Positions 5,634-14,018 of a stretch of DNA of 14,074 bases are shown piece after piece. Origin of the DNA: CBDUQN01 sp965369375 (GTDB lineage Bacteria; Krumholzibacteriota; Krumholzibacteriia; Krumholzibacteriales; Krumholzibacteriaceae); NCBI GenBank assembly GCA_965369375.1, contig CBDUQN010000080.1, forward strand, positions 1 to 14,074. The letters are read 5' to 3'. Numbering within the stretch: position 1 is the stretch's first letter; each line of letters opens with the position of its first letter. The position numbers and the translations under genes were made by a program. The notes beneath the pieces were generated by a model. That model was not told the origin of the DNA and ran no database searches. It was given only the letters and a program-made list of their open reading frames with translations.

Positions 5634-8006
5634 ATGCGGACGACGCGCGTCTTATTTCTTTTTCTCTCTATTCAGTTTTTTCTCTATAACATGGGGTTGC
5701 TCGGGAGGCGCCTGAGCCTTCTCGCCTCCGCCGTCTCACTCTTTGTCTTTATTCTCCTTTCGCTGCCCGCAGGCCGGTTCACATTTAAATCCATATATTT
5801 AGTGCCCTTTTTCTCTCTCATGCTGACGCTTGTGGTGATCACGAGGGGGCAGTATGAGGAAATGTTTGTCTTTCCCCTCTTTCTCGCCTCCCTGCTCATC
5901 ATGCCCGGGAGGGAAGATCACGGACCGGGCGAACGGGAGAGCCTGCTCATCGGTGTCTTTCTCTATGCGACCGTCACCTTTCTCTCTTTTCATCTGCCGT
6001 GCCTCTGGCACTTCATTCAAAATTGGGGGCTGGGTTTCTCGCGTCTCTCAGGCTCGCTCATAGGGCAGCCGTATCTGCTGGGCCCGACGGCCAGCGGGAT
6101 TCCGATCTTTCTGCTCTTCGTGACGTACCACGCGGCGGTTGCGATGACCTCGCGTGAGGGCGGGCCAACTTATTTTATCAAAACGGTTGTTCTGCTCTTC
6201 GTAATGCAGGCCGCCGTCCTCGTCCTGCTGACCCCGCTCGCGATTCTCATTCAACAGACCGATCCGAACTGGGATCTGCTCGTACTCAATCCGGAAAGTT
6301 TCATTTTCGCAGGTTTTCTCCTCACGCTGATCGTCAAGCCGCCGCCCGCCGTTTCATTCGAGAGACGGCGAGGGGTCGCGTTCTCTCTCGCTACGGGCGT
6401 GGTTGTGCTCATCTGTGCCGTGTTCCTTACACTGCGGCCGGCGCCGGGAACGTGCAACGGCAGGATTCTCATCTATGACAAGGGTTATCTGAACTGGCGC
6501 GTTCCCGATTACGAGCGCTTCGGTGAAAAGTCGGGCGGCATGTTCGGCAACCTCCCCCGGTATCTCGCGGCGCTGGGATATGAAGTTGCGATCGTGGATA
6601 CCGTTGACAGCGGGACGCTTTCAGATGGGGATGCGCTGATCATTATAAATATTCTCGATTTCTTCAGCGAAGAAGAGAAGAAAGCGATAGATGGGTTCAT
6701 TCGAGACGGTGGTGGGCTTCTCGCCCTCGGTGATCATACCGGGGTGAAGGGCATACGGGCGCCGTTCAACGATCTTCTCGGACGTTATGGGATCAGGTTT
6801 GTCTTCGATTCCGCGACATTCTTCACAAAGGGTTGGGGCGAGGAGGCGGTTTGCATGCCCCATCCCGTAACGCACGGTTTCTCTTCGGCCGACGCCTTCG
6901 AGATCTGGGTCGGGGCGAGCCTCGAGATAGAGCGTCCGGCTCGGCCGGTGATCGTCGGCAGGTACGGATACTCCGATTTCGGTAATTTCGCGGCGATCGA
7001 CCGCGCATATCTCGGTAACCGTCTCTACGACCCGGGAGAGCAGCTCGGAGATATCGTTCTCGTCGCTGCGGCGGGTCACGGTAAGGGAAGGGTTCTCGCA
7101 TTCGGCGACACCTCTTCTTTCCAGAACCTCGCGATGGTGCAGAGCTATCTCTTTGTCGCCCGCACAGCATCGTGGCTCGTATCGGGCGGATCGTACAACG
7201 CGGCTCGTGGTGTCATTCTCGCGCTCGTTATCGTGGTCGCCGCGGGAATCGCATTCTTTAGAAGGGATCTGTTTCTTGCCGGCGTTTTATCGACTGCGCT
7301 GCTCGCCGGGACATTCGTTGGTCTCGCGCCCCGAAGAGCTCCGAAGAGCGTCGATATCGATCTCTCGACAGCGGTCGTCGATGCATCACACTTCGAGCGT
7401 TTCGACAAGCTGACGTGGTATGACTACTGCATCGGAGGACTCCAGCTCAATTTCATGCGGCAGGGTTGTTTTCCCGTTGTGACACGGGATTTTTCCGAGG
7501 AGCAGATTGCGCAGAGCGATTTCGTAGCGATCATCGCGCCGGTGAGACCGTTTTCCGGCCACGAACGGGGGATTCTGGATCGATTCATGGAAGGGGGGGG
7601 ATGGATCCTCTACTCCTGCGGCACAGAGGAGAAGGACGGCTCGAAAGAATTCCTGGCGGCGTACGGCCTCGAACTCCTCGATGTGCCCCTCGTGTCGTTC
7701 CCCGATTCTGTTCTGGGAACAGAGATCAATATTAGCGAAGGGTGGGGTATCGGAATCTCGAATCCCGATGCGCGTGTCATTGCGCAGAAGTTCGGGTTTC
7801 CCTATATCGTCGAAGTCAAGCGCGGAAAGGGAGGAATGATTCTCATAGCCGACAGCTCCCATTTCCTCAACAGGAGCCTCGAGGGGCTCAAGGAGTACTA
7901 CCCGGGCAATATAAGATTTTTCGCGAATCTCCTTTCGGGATTGAAGGGCCCGGTTCCTGACGATTCGACGGCCGCGTCCGGCTCGAGAGGGGGGGTGAGG
8001 TTTTGA
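5634..8006 (+). CDS. Polytopic membrane protein with two GATase-like (DUF4350-like) domains
   Basis: The 790-residue protein has about eight or nine hydrophobic helices in residues 4-268, a soluble region about 275-520, two more helices about 526-566, and a second soluble region about 575-775. Both soluble parts look like the class I glutamine-amidotransferase-like fold seen in GldG/DUF4350-type proteins. Each opens with a strand and an Asp, passes an E-E-x-x-x-I-x-x-F-I-R-D-G-G-G-type helix and loop, and closes with a G-x-G-x-x-L-A-F-G-D-type strand (483-491; 731-740 with I-A-D-S-S-H). The usual amidotransferase Cys-His pair is not evident, so a binding role is more likely than catalysis. 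The helices about 150-205 weakly recall exosortases (T-A-S-G-I, with Ala where the catalytic Cys would be). The start at 5634 has no clear ribosome binding site; ATG 5691 is an alternative. It overlaps the next gene by 4 bp. Function unknown. Confidence 0.8.
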   Translation: MRTTRVLFLFLSIQFFLYNMGLLGRRLSLLASAVSLFVFILLSLPAGRFTFKSIYLVPFFSLMLTLVVITRGQYEEMFVFPLFLASLLIMPGREDHGPGERESLLIGVFLYATVTFLSFHLPCLWHFIQNWGLGFSRLSGSLIGQPYLLGPTASGIPIFLLFVTYHAAVAMTSREGGPTYFIKTVVLLFVMQAAVLVLLTPLAILIQQTDPNWDLLVLNPESFIFAGFLLTLIVKPPPAVSFERRRGVAFSLATGVVVLICAVFLTLRPAPGTCNGRILIYDKGYLNWRVPDYERFGEKSGGMFGNLPRYLAALGYEVAIVDTVDSGTLSDGDALIIINILDFFSEEEKKAIDGFIRDGGGLLALGDHTGVKGIRAPFNDLLGRYGIRFVFDSATFFTKGWGEEAVCMPHPVTHGFSSADAFEIWVGASLEIERPARPVIVGRYGYSDFGNFAAIDRAYLGNRLYDPGEQLGDIVLVAAAGHGKGRVLAFGDTSSFQNLAMVQSYLFVARTASWLVSGGSYNAARGVILALVIVVAAGIAFFRRDLFLAGVLSTALLAGTFVGLAPRRAPKSVDIDLSTAVVDASHFERFDKLTWYDYCIGGLQLNFMRQGCFPVVTRDFSEEQIAQSDFVAIIAPVRPFSGHERGILDRFMEGGGWILYSCGTEEKDGSKEFLAAYGLELLDVPLVSFPDSVLGTEINISEGWGIGISNPDARVIAQKFGFPYIVEVKRGKGGMILIADSSHFLNRSLEGLKEYYPGNIRFFANLLSGLKGPVPDDSTAASGSRGGVRF

Positions 8007-10588
8007 GTTTCCTCGGGATTCTGGGGCTTCTGTTTCTCTCGCTCTCCTGGCTGTGGAGGATTCATCTCTTCACGCGTCCCGGCGGCTTCTGGCTGCCGCT
8101 GACTATTGTGGGATTATTACTTCTCTCGCTGTCGCTTCGGTCGGTGAGGTTGTTCGAGAGCGGAGATGAAGGTGGTAGGGAGGGTGCATCTGATGAGGGA
8201 AGCGGGGCTGTTATGAAATTTCCTCGTTACACGGCCCTACTTCTCGTACCGCTCCTTCTCGCTGTGTTTACACTGCCGAGACCGGTTACGACCGGGCCAT
8301 TAGTGCTCACCGTCGCCGTTATCGCGGGCATGGCGCGCGGATCCTGGGGCCGGCGCTTCAAGCCGGTTCTCGCGTGCCTCATCGGAGGTACGGTGCTGAC
8401 CATACAGGGTCTCGTATGGCCGCTCATCGCTCTCGTATCGGCTCATGTGCACGCCGTTCCCGTCTTCGGATACATACTCTACCCCTTTGCGCGGCTCATC
8501 GATCCCGATGCGGCGATAAGCGCCGGCAGGATCTTCATGTCTTCGGTCGATGAGATATACGGCCTCTCCGTTTCTCTCGAAAAACTGGCATTTGTGCCGA
8601 TGGTCCTGTTCTTCGTGGCGGTTGTCGTCTCACGGATCTTTAACGGCGACGCCGTGAGATCGCTCGGCAGGCTGTTGCTTTCTTTTATTATATTTGGAGC
8701 GCTGCGTTTTCTGTTTCTCTTTTTAGCCGTGATCATACTGGCGGACGGGACACTTTTCTGGAAGCCCGCGGCAACCTTTTTGAGTCTCGTTCCGTTGCCG
8801 CTTCTCCTCGCATGGCTTGTTCCCTATAAGCCCGTATCGGCTGCTGCTTCTGAGCGCGGAGAGTCCCGGGAAGTCCCGGTGCGGATTTCCGCTGCGGCTG
8901 TTTTGTTGTTTTCCATCGCTTTTTTCCTGCTTGCCGGATCCCTGCTTTTTCACGATCCCGGATCGTTGAAGCGGGGTCGCGTGCTCTTCGATGAACGGTA
9001 CAGTGACTGGGAGTGGTCGACGAAGGCGTATGATCGGAACTGGTACGGGCAGCGTTCCGGGTATAACTACTACTGCCTTGCAGAGTATATCGGCTATTTC
9101 TATGAGCTCGAGCGGGGTTTCGAACAATTTACTCCGGATTACCTCGCACGGTACGATATCGTCATCGTCAAGACGCCGACCGAACCGTTCTCGAACGAAG
9201 AGATCGATGCCCTGGAGGCGTATGTGCGCCGCGGCGGCGGGCTCTTTCTGATCGGCGATCACACGAACGTGTTCGGGACGAGCACTATTCTGAACCCGGT
9301 CGCTGCACGATTCGGTCTCCGTTTCAACTATGACTCGACGTACGATCTGGCCACCATGGCCCTGTCGAGATACAAGAGCCCTTCTCTGCTCGCGCATCCG
9401 TCGACGCTTCACGTGCCTGAGTTCCTCTATGCGACATCGTGCACGATGGATTCGCCGCTCTTCGGCGAGAATGTGATGATCGGGTACGGCCTCAGAGGGA
9501 TATTGCTCGATTATTCGAGAACGAGCTACTTCCCTTCGAAGGAGGAGAAGGAGTATGAATTTCCGTTTCTCATTCAAATGGCGGGTGTCAAGGCGGGCAG
9601 GGGGAGGGTGCTCGGCTTCACCGACAGCACCGTCTTCTCCAATTTCTTCATGTTCATGCCGGGAAAGCCCGAGCTGTTTATCGGGAGCCTCGACTGGCTC
9701 AACAGGACGAACCGGTGGAACCGGCTGAACGTGGTGTTCCTCGTCGCCGGGCTCATCGCCGCATTTTTCGCCTGCCGGGCCGTTGGAAAAACAGCCCGAT
9801 TCGGGATTCTCTGGTCGTTTACCTTCGGGCTCGTTCTCGGCGTTGTTATTGCGCTTCACTTCTTTGGGGCGTTGAAGAGCAAGGCGTATCCGCCGCTCGA
9901 ACCGGTGCGGGGAATCAAATGGGTAGCCTTCGATCAGGATCCATCCTTCAACGAAATGCCGGTGACGAGTCTCGTTCGCAGCAAGGAGGCAAGCCTGCAC
10001 ACGTTCTATGTGTGGACACAGCGGATGGGTCTCGTGCCTACCCTGCGGCCGACGCTTGTAGAGGCGCTCTCGAGCGCGCCGGTTGCGGTCGTGGCGAACC
10101 CGAGACGCCCGCTTACCATCGATGAAGTCGATGCGGTCGTCGATTTCTGCCGCGGGGGCGGAAATCTTCTTCTCATTGTCGATTCCCGGAGGATTTTGCC
10201 CGGGACGAAGGAGTTTCTCGGAATATTTCGTATGAATCTCACCGCTGCTGCCGCCGATTCTACAGAGATAATGAATAGAAAGGGGGAGAGGATCTGCAGG
10301 GCATACAAACCGGCCGCGCTGGGGGGTGGTGTTCCGCTCCTGACGCTGCCCGGAGGCGATGTGGTCCTTGCATACGAGAAGCTCGGCAAGGGACGCTTCT
10401 TTGCCTTTTCAGACTTCTTTCTCTTCTCCCAGGCGGTGATGGGACCGACGTCCGTCGTACCGAGCAAGGAGCAGCGCGAAATCTTCGAGCTCGAGTTCCA
10501 GATCTTCGAGATTCTCTATGGAGAACGCGATCCCGATGATATTCGGCCCTACGAAGCGCCCCTGAAACCCGGCACATCCGCTCAGTGA
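8003..10588 (+). CDS. Paralogous membrane protein with two GATase-like (DUF4350-like) domains
   Basis: The 861-residue protein begins at TTG 8003, overlapping the stop of the preceding gene (TTGA), with a purine-rich gagagggggg site 8-19 bp upstream, so the two are translationally coupled. The order of parts copies its neighbour: helices within residues 4-310 (broken by an acidic loop about 52-70), soluble domain one about 325-562, helices about 574-622, soluble domain two about 636-840. Shared landmarks are R-R-G-G-G-L-F-L-I-G-D-H-T-N (409-422) against the neighbour's D-G-G-G-L-L-A-L-G-D-H-T-G, and the closing G-R-G-R-V-L-G-F-T-D-S (532-542) and G-K-G-R-F-F-A-F-S-D (795-804). In the membrane part, G-A-L-R-F-L (232-237) keeps an Arg where exosortases have N-x-x-R, but no catalytic Cys is seen. 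The family is probably uncharacterised. The two proteins likely form a heteromer; that is inference. Confidence 0.8.
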   Translation: MSFLGILGLLFLSLSWLWRIHLFTRPGGFWLPLTIVGLLLLSLSLRSVRLFESGDEGGREGASDEGSGAVMKFPRYTALLLVPLLLAVFTLPRPVTTGPLVLTVAVIAGMARGSWGRRFKPVLACLIGGTVLTIQGLVWPLIALVSAHVHAVPVFGYILYPFARLIDPDAAISAGRIFMSSVDEIYGLSVSLEKLAFVPMVLFFVAVVVSRIFNGDAVRSLGRLLLSFIIFGALRFLFLFLAVIILADGTLFWKPAATFLSLVPLPLLLAWLVPYKPVSAAASERGESREVPVRISAAAVLLFSIAFFLLAGSLLFHDPGSLKRGRVLFDERYSDWEWSTKAYDRNWYGQRSGYNYYCLAEYIGYFYELERGFEQFTPDYLARYDIVIVKTPTEPFSNEEIDALEAYVRRGGGLFLIGDHTNVFGTSTILNPVAARFGLRFNYDSTYDLATMALSRYKSPSLLAHPSTLHVPEFLYATSCTMDSPLFGENVMIGYGLRGILLDYSRTSYFPSKEEKEYEFPFLIQMAGVKAGRGRVLGFTDSTVFSNFFMFMPGKPELFIGSLDWLNRTNRWNRLNVVFLVAGLIAAFFACRAVGKTARFGILWSFTFGLVLGVVIALHFFGALKSKAYPPLEPVRGIKWVAFDQDPSFNEMPVTSLVRSKEASLHTFYVWTQRMGLVPTLRPTLVEALSSAPVAVVANPRRPLTIDEVDAVVDFCRGGGNLLLIVDSRRILPGTKEFLGIFRMNLTAAAADSTEIMNRKGERICRAYKPAALGGGVPLLTLPGGDVVLAYEKLGKGRFFAFSDFFLFSQAVMGPTSVVPSKEQREIFELEFQIFEILYGERDPDDIRPYEAPLKPGTSAQ

Positions 10589-10612
10589 TTTTCTTTTCAT
10601 GAGAGTTCGCGC

Positions 10613-10735
10613 CGCTATTCCGTGAGGCTCTTTCTGCGTCTATGGTGATCTGTCGTTATTCCGTGAGGCGCGTTCTGCGGTTTCGGTGACTGTCCGTATT
10701 TCAGCGAGGCGCGTTCTCCGCTTCAGGAGACCTGC
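10613..10735. repeat. Three 41-bp tandem repeats running into the nhaC-family 3' end
   Basis: Units begin at 10613, 10654 and 10695, each 41 bp long, sharing a core such as tattccgtgaggcgcgttct with scattered changes. The third unit contains the last 11 codons and the stop of the minus-strand antiporter gene (10701). The intergenic units therefore look like degenerate tandem copies of that gene's 3' end. They fill nearly all the space between the convergent genes ending at 10588 and 10701. I see no strong terminator in them. Confidence 0.75.
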
Positions 10736-12662
10736 CGATGACTCTGAGGAAAAGAAGAAGTGCGGCCAGTCCCGCAATGAGAGCAATCACCGTGGGGATG
10801 CCGAAGCCCGTGAGGAGATAGCCGAACACGAGCGAGACGATACCGACGGTAACGGCGTAGGGCAGCTGGGTTCTTACGTGATCGATGTGGTCGGCGGCGC
10901 ATGCCATCGATGACATAATCGTCGTATCCGAGATCGGAGAGCAGTGATCACCGAAGACGGCGCCGGAGAGAATCGCGGCTATAGAGGAGAGGAGCACCGG
11001 CTCCATTTCGGCGCTCGAGAAACCGGCTGACCGCGTCGTGCCGTAGACGAGCGGGATGACGATGGGGATGAGGATCGACATCGTTCCCCACGATGTTCCC
11101 GTCGAGAAGGATATGCCCATGGCGAGGAGAAAGACGATCACGGGGAGAAAACGAGGAGAAAGGATCCCTGATAGGTTGTGTACGAGGTAATCGGCCGTGT
11201 GAATCTCGGCACATACCTTGCCGATGCACCAGGCGAGAACGAGGATGATGATGGCCGGGATCATGGATCGCACGCCGTTGACCCACGCCGCGACGATCTC
11301 AGTGAGATTCAATATTCTCTGGGCGAGGGCGAGAATGCCGGCGGCGATGCAGCCGGCGAACGATCCCCAGAGAAGGGCCGTAAAGGAATTTGATTCCTTC
11401 AGGGATTCGAGCAGCGTGATAGAAGCGAGTCCGGATTCCATGAGCGCTTCACGTCCGGTCCAGATCAAACCGATAACGACGACGATGATGACAACTGCGA
11501 TCGGGACAATACCGTTCATCAAACGGGGTGTTGCTTTCTCTGCCGGGGATACGGCCTCTGAATCGATATTGGACAGGGGGATGGCGCCTTCACGAAAGAC
11601 CTTGCCGAGGCTGCGCGCCCTTCGTTCCGCGACGAGCATCTGCGAGAAATCGCGCCCCATCACGATGACGAAAAAGACAAAGCATACCGCCAGGATGGGG
11701 TAGAAGCTGTACGGCAGGGACGCCACGAAGGTGGCGAGGGGGTTTCTCTCGACACCGATCGAAGCAAAGGATTGATCGAGAAGCGAGATCTCGAAACCGA
11801 TCCAGCTCGTAATCACCGCGATGGAAGTAATGGGGGCCGCCGTCGAATCGACGATGTATGAAAGCTTCTCCCGGGAGATCCGCAGGCGATCGGTAAGCGG
11901 GCGCGTCGAGTTGCCGACGATCAGCGTGTTGGTGTAATCGTCGAAGAATATAATCACGCCCATCAGCCACACGGCGAGCTGTCCCCGCTTGGCATTGGTG
12001 GCGAGCCGCGAAACCTTGTTCACAATTCCCTGCATTCCCCCCATCCGTGACGCGATGCCCACCATTCCGCCCAGCAGCAGCGTGAACACGATTATCGCTA
12101 TGTGATCGGCTCCCTCATCGGGACCGGCGAGCGTGTCGACCACATAGCGGTCGACGATCCTGAGCAGGGAAGCTATCGGCTGGAATCCGGAGAGGAAAAA
12201 CGACCCGAGCCATATTCCCGCGAGCAGCGCCGGCACAACCTGCTTGAAGACGAGCGCTATGACTATGGCGATTACCGGCGGTAGGATGGAGAGCACGCCG
12301 TGAAGGACATTGACTTCGAGGGTGCTGACTGCGGATCCGCTCGAGATGGCGAGTTCATGCGAGCCGGCGGTCGCGATTTCCAGTTCAATCCCTTCCGCCC
12401 TGAGCCTGTCCGCCGTACCGACGAAGATCGCAGAACCGTCGAGTGCGATCCGAACCGTGTCAGTTGCATCGGCTTGCAGTGTGTTCAGGGCATCGTGCGG
12501 TTGATAGGTGAACGGCACACCTTGCAGAACCGTAACGTCCTTCGAGGCGCCGGCGTGGGCCTTAGGGGCAAGGATCAGGAATATCGCTGTGATAACGGCC
12601 GCACATAGAACGGCGGCGTTTCTTCTTCCAGGAGCACTTTTGGTAAGCAACCAGGACATCAT
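10701..12662 (-). CDS. NhaC-family Na+/H+ antiporter with N-terminal extracytoplasmic domain
   Basis: This 653-residue protein exchanges Na+ for H+ (or a related organic-anion exchange) across the inner membrane. Family signatures are I-I-F-F-D-D-Y-T-N (237-245), D-S-T-A-A-P-I-T-S-I-A (272-282), F-S-T-G-T-S-W-G-T-M and G-D-H-C-S-P-I-S-D-T-T-I-M-S near the C-terminus. Residues about 14-37 form a signal peptide ending A-H-A. About 85 extracytoplasmic residues follow, and the hydrophobic helices start near 122. Plain NhaC proteins are shorter and lack this front part. The start is ATG 12662, with aagagg 6-11 bp upstream; an ATG follows directly and could serve instead. It lies 46 bp after the DUF362 gene on the same strand, so the two are probably co-transcribed. 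The last codons lie in a 41-bp tandem repeat, so the true C-terminus may vary among relatives. Confidence 0.9.
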   Translation of the reverse strand: MMSWLLTKSAPGRRNAAVLCAAVITAIFLILAPKAHAGASKDVTVLQGVPFTYQPHDALNTLQADATDTVRIALDGSAIFVGTADRLRAEGIELEIATAGSHELAISSGSAVSTLEVNVLHGVLSILPPVIAIVIALVFKQVVPALLAGIWLGSFFLSGFQPIASLLRIVDRYVVDTLAGPDEGADHIAIIVFTLLLGGMVGIASRMGGMQGIVNKVSRLATNAKRGQLAVWLMGVIIFFDDYTNTLIVGNSTRPLTDRLRISREKLSYIVDSTAAPITSIAVITSWIGFEISLLDQSFASIGVERNPLATFVASLPYSFYPILAVCFVFFVIVMGRDFSQMLVAERRARSLGKVFREGAIPLSNIDSEAVSPAEKATPRLMNGIVPIAVVIIVVVIGLIWTGREALMESGLASITLLESLKESNSFTALLWGSFAGCIAAGILALAQRILNLTEIVAAWVNGVRSMIPAIIILVLAWCIGKVCAEIHTADYLVHNLSGILSPRFLPVIVFLLAMGISFSTGTSWGTMSILIPIVIPLVYGTTRSAGFSSAEMEPVLLSSIAAILSGAVFGDHCSPISDTTIMSSMACAADHIDHVRTQLPYAVTVGIVSLVFGYLLTGFGIPTVIALIAGLAALLLFLRVIGRSPEAENAPR

Positions 12663-12708
12663 TGTTTCCTCTTATTAATCCGCTCGCCGCGTTGTATTTC
12701 CCCGGTTT

Positions 12709-13710
12709 TCAGAAGGCCTCGCGTACCGCAACATCCAGGTCTCTCCGCATGAAAGCAGCCGCCGCGCGGACATGTCCCCACGAGGAACGCTTGTTGTGCT
12801 CGGCAAACAGGTCCTCTCTTCCGGATTTCTCCGCTATTAACCTGAGCGACGCGATGTCAACCGAGAGCATATCCTTGCCGCAGATAAATCCTATGTCGTC
12901 GAGTAACACCGGTCCCGAGTTCGCGACACAATCGCAGAGACGGGTTATGTTCTTCAATACATTGATTGCGTAGACTTTCTTGTAGCGGCTGTGGGCGAGC
13001 GAGGCCGCCTCCGCGATGAGTTCATCGAAGAGTCCCAACGTGGGAGAGATGCAATTCTCGGGGCATACGATGGCGCAGTTGCTGCATCCGGGACACCAGG
13101 TGCAGTCGAACCATGGACGGTCCTCGTCAATACGAATGTTTTCGGTAGGGCAATTTTCCACGCACTCCATGCATTGTGTGCATCCTTTCGTGTAGTACGG
13201 CTCTCCACCCTTGTGAATTGCTCCCTTCGTCTCCTTTGACATGCAACCCATACCGACATTCTTTATCGCTCCGCCCATCCCGCTCGCCATGTGGCCCTTT
13301 ACGTGGGACAAGAGCAGGACGGCGTCTGCCTCGAGAGGATCGGAGGCGAGTTGATATTCCATCAAATTCCCCTGCACCGCAGCACTCCGGTTCGAGACGA
13401 CGATCGGAATGTCGAGGAAGTGCTCGGTGAATCCGTGTTCGGCGGCGCTTTCCAGATAGCTCGTGACGTTATCCCGTGGACTCCGGTATATGACCGGGGT
13501 GTCGAAAAGGTATGGCTTGCAGCCCGCGTTCACAAGCGCATCGGTGATCGGTTTTACCTGCTCAGGCTTGATAAAGTGTACGTTGCCCGGCTCTCCCATG
13601 TGAAGTTTCACGGCTATACGATCTCCCGATGAAAAATGATTCCGGAAGATCGGCTGAAGAAAGTCAACAAGAACGCTGTCATCTTTTATCAGTGTTACTT
13701 CTCGTTTCAT
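12709..13710 (-). CDS. DUF362 protein with ferredoxin-type 4Fe-4S domain
   Basis: The 333-residue protein has the DUF362 layout: an N-terminal half with I-A-V-K-L-H-M-G-E (32-40), then H-V-K-G-H-M-A-S-G-M-G-G-A-I-K-N-V-G-M-G (136-155). A ferredoxin insert follows. The first cluster site is C177-x2-C180-x2-C183-x3-C187-P. The second is C203-x2-C206-x2-C209-x2-C212-x3-C216-P, which has one Cys more than a plain ferredoxin site. Two 4Fe-4S clusters are therefore likely, with a cytoplasmic electron-transfer or ligand-binding role; the family has no settled function. The start ATG 13710 follows gagaggg at a 9-nt spacing. It is the first gene of a probable two-gene operon with the antiporter. Confidence 0.9.
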   Translation of the reverse strand: MKREVTLIKDDSVLVDFLQPIFRNHFSSGDRIAVKLHMGEPGNVHFIKPEQVKPITDALVNAGCKPYLFDTPVIYRSPRDNVTSYLESAAEHGFTEHFLDIPIVVSNRSAAVQGNLMEYQLASDPLEADAVLLLSHVKGHMASGMGGAIKNVGMGCMSKETKGAIHKGGEPYYTKGCTQCMECVENCPTENIRIDEDRPWFDCTWCPGCSNCAIVCPENCISPTLGLFDELIAEAASLAHSRYKKVYAINVLKNITRLCDCVANSGPVLLDDIGFICGKDMLSVDIASLRLIAEKSGREDLFAEHNKRSSWGHVRAAAAFMRRDLDVAVREAF

Positions 13711-13763
13711 TGTACGCTTCCCTCTCGCTACGATGCATCGATCTGTATCTACAAACTGAGAAT

Positions 13764-13792
13764 AATATATCAGCGTGAGTTTATAGTGTCAA
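13764..13792 (-). promoter_or_regulatory. Promoter of the DUF362-antiporter operon
   Basis: On the minus strand a perfect TTGACA (13787-13792), a 17-bp spacer and TATATT (13764-13769) lie 54 bp ahead of the DUF362 start. Transcription would start near 13757. Confidence 0.7.
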
Positions 13793-13870
13793 CGTGTGTG
13801 CACTTCTCTTATTGAATACGGCCAAATTTTTTTGATGAATAAAATAATTTTCTTTTTGCGCAAAATTAGC

Positions 13871-13899
13871 TTGACACTTTTTTCAAAAATGAAAAGAAT
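13871..13899 (+). promoter_or_regulatory. Promoter of the histone-like gene
   Basis: A perfect TTGACA (13871-13876) is followed after 17 bp by aagaat (13894-13899), four of six matches to the -10 consensus. It would give a leader of about 110 nt before ATG 14019. The AT-rich 13800-13870 stretch lies between it and the leftward operon promoter. Confidence 0.5.
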
Positions 13900-13916
13900 G
13901 GCAACAAGATCAAGAA

Positions 13917-13972
13917 GTTGCTTCCGCCGCACGGGAACACACAGGTTTTGAGAATTAAGCAACGGCGAAAGC
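13917..13972 (+). promoter_or_regulatory. Leader with two mutually exclusive stems
   Basis: In the leader of the histone-like gene, gttgctt (13917-13923) can pair perfectly with aagcaac (13957-13963). Alternatively gcttccgccg (13920-13929) can pair with cggcgaaagc (13963-13972), with one mismatch. The two stems share bases and exclude each other. This is a possible regulatory switch, or simply chance in a 110-nt leader. Confidence 0.35.
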
Positions 13973-14018
13973 GTGAAGAAGTGCTGGTCGGCTTTCAACT
14001 TTTTCAAAGGGGTGTGAA

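Noticed and set aside
8723..10000. A 425-codon open frame on the minus strand
   Set aside because: It lies wholly antisense to the second membrane protein. Its translation is rich in Arg, Glu and His with no domain, as expected from the codon bias of the real gene.
12769..12786. S-S-W-G-H-V near the end of the DUF362 protein as a third copy of the SWG tail
   Set aside because: It is followed by 19 further residues, lacks the K-x-x-F part, and the protein is cytoplasmic; I take it as coincidence.
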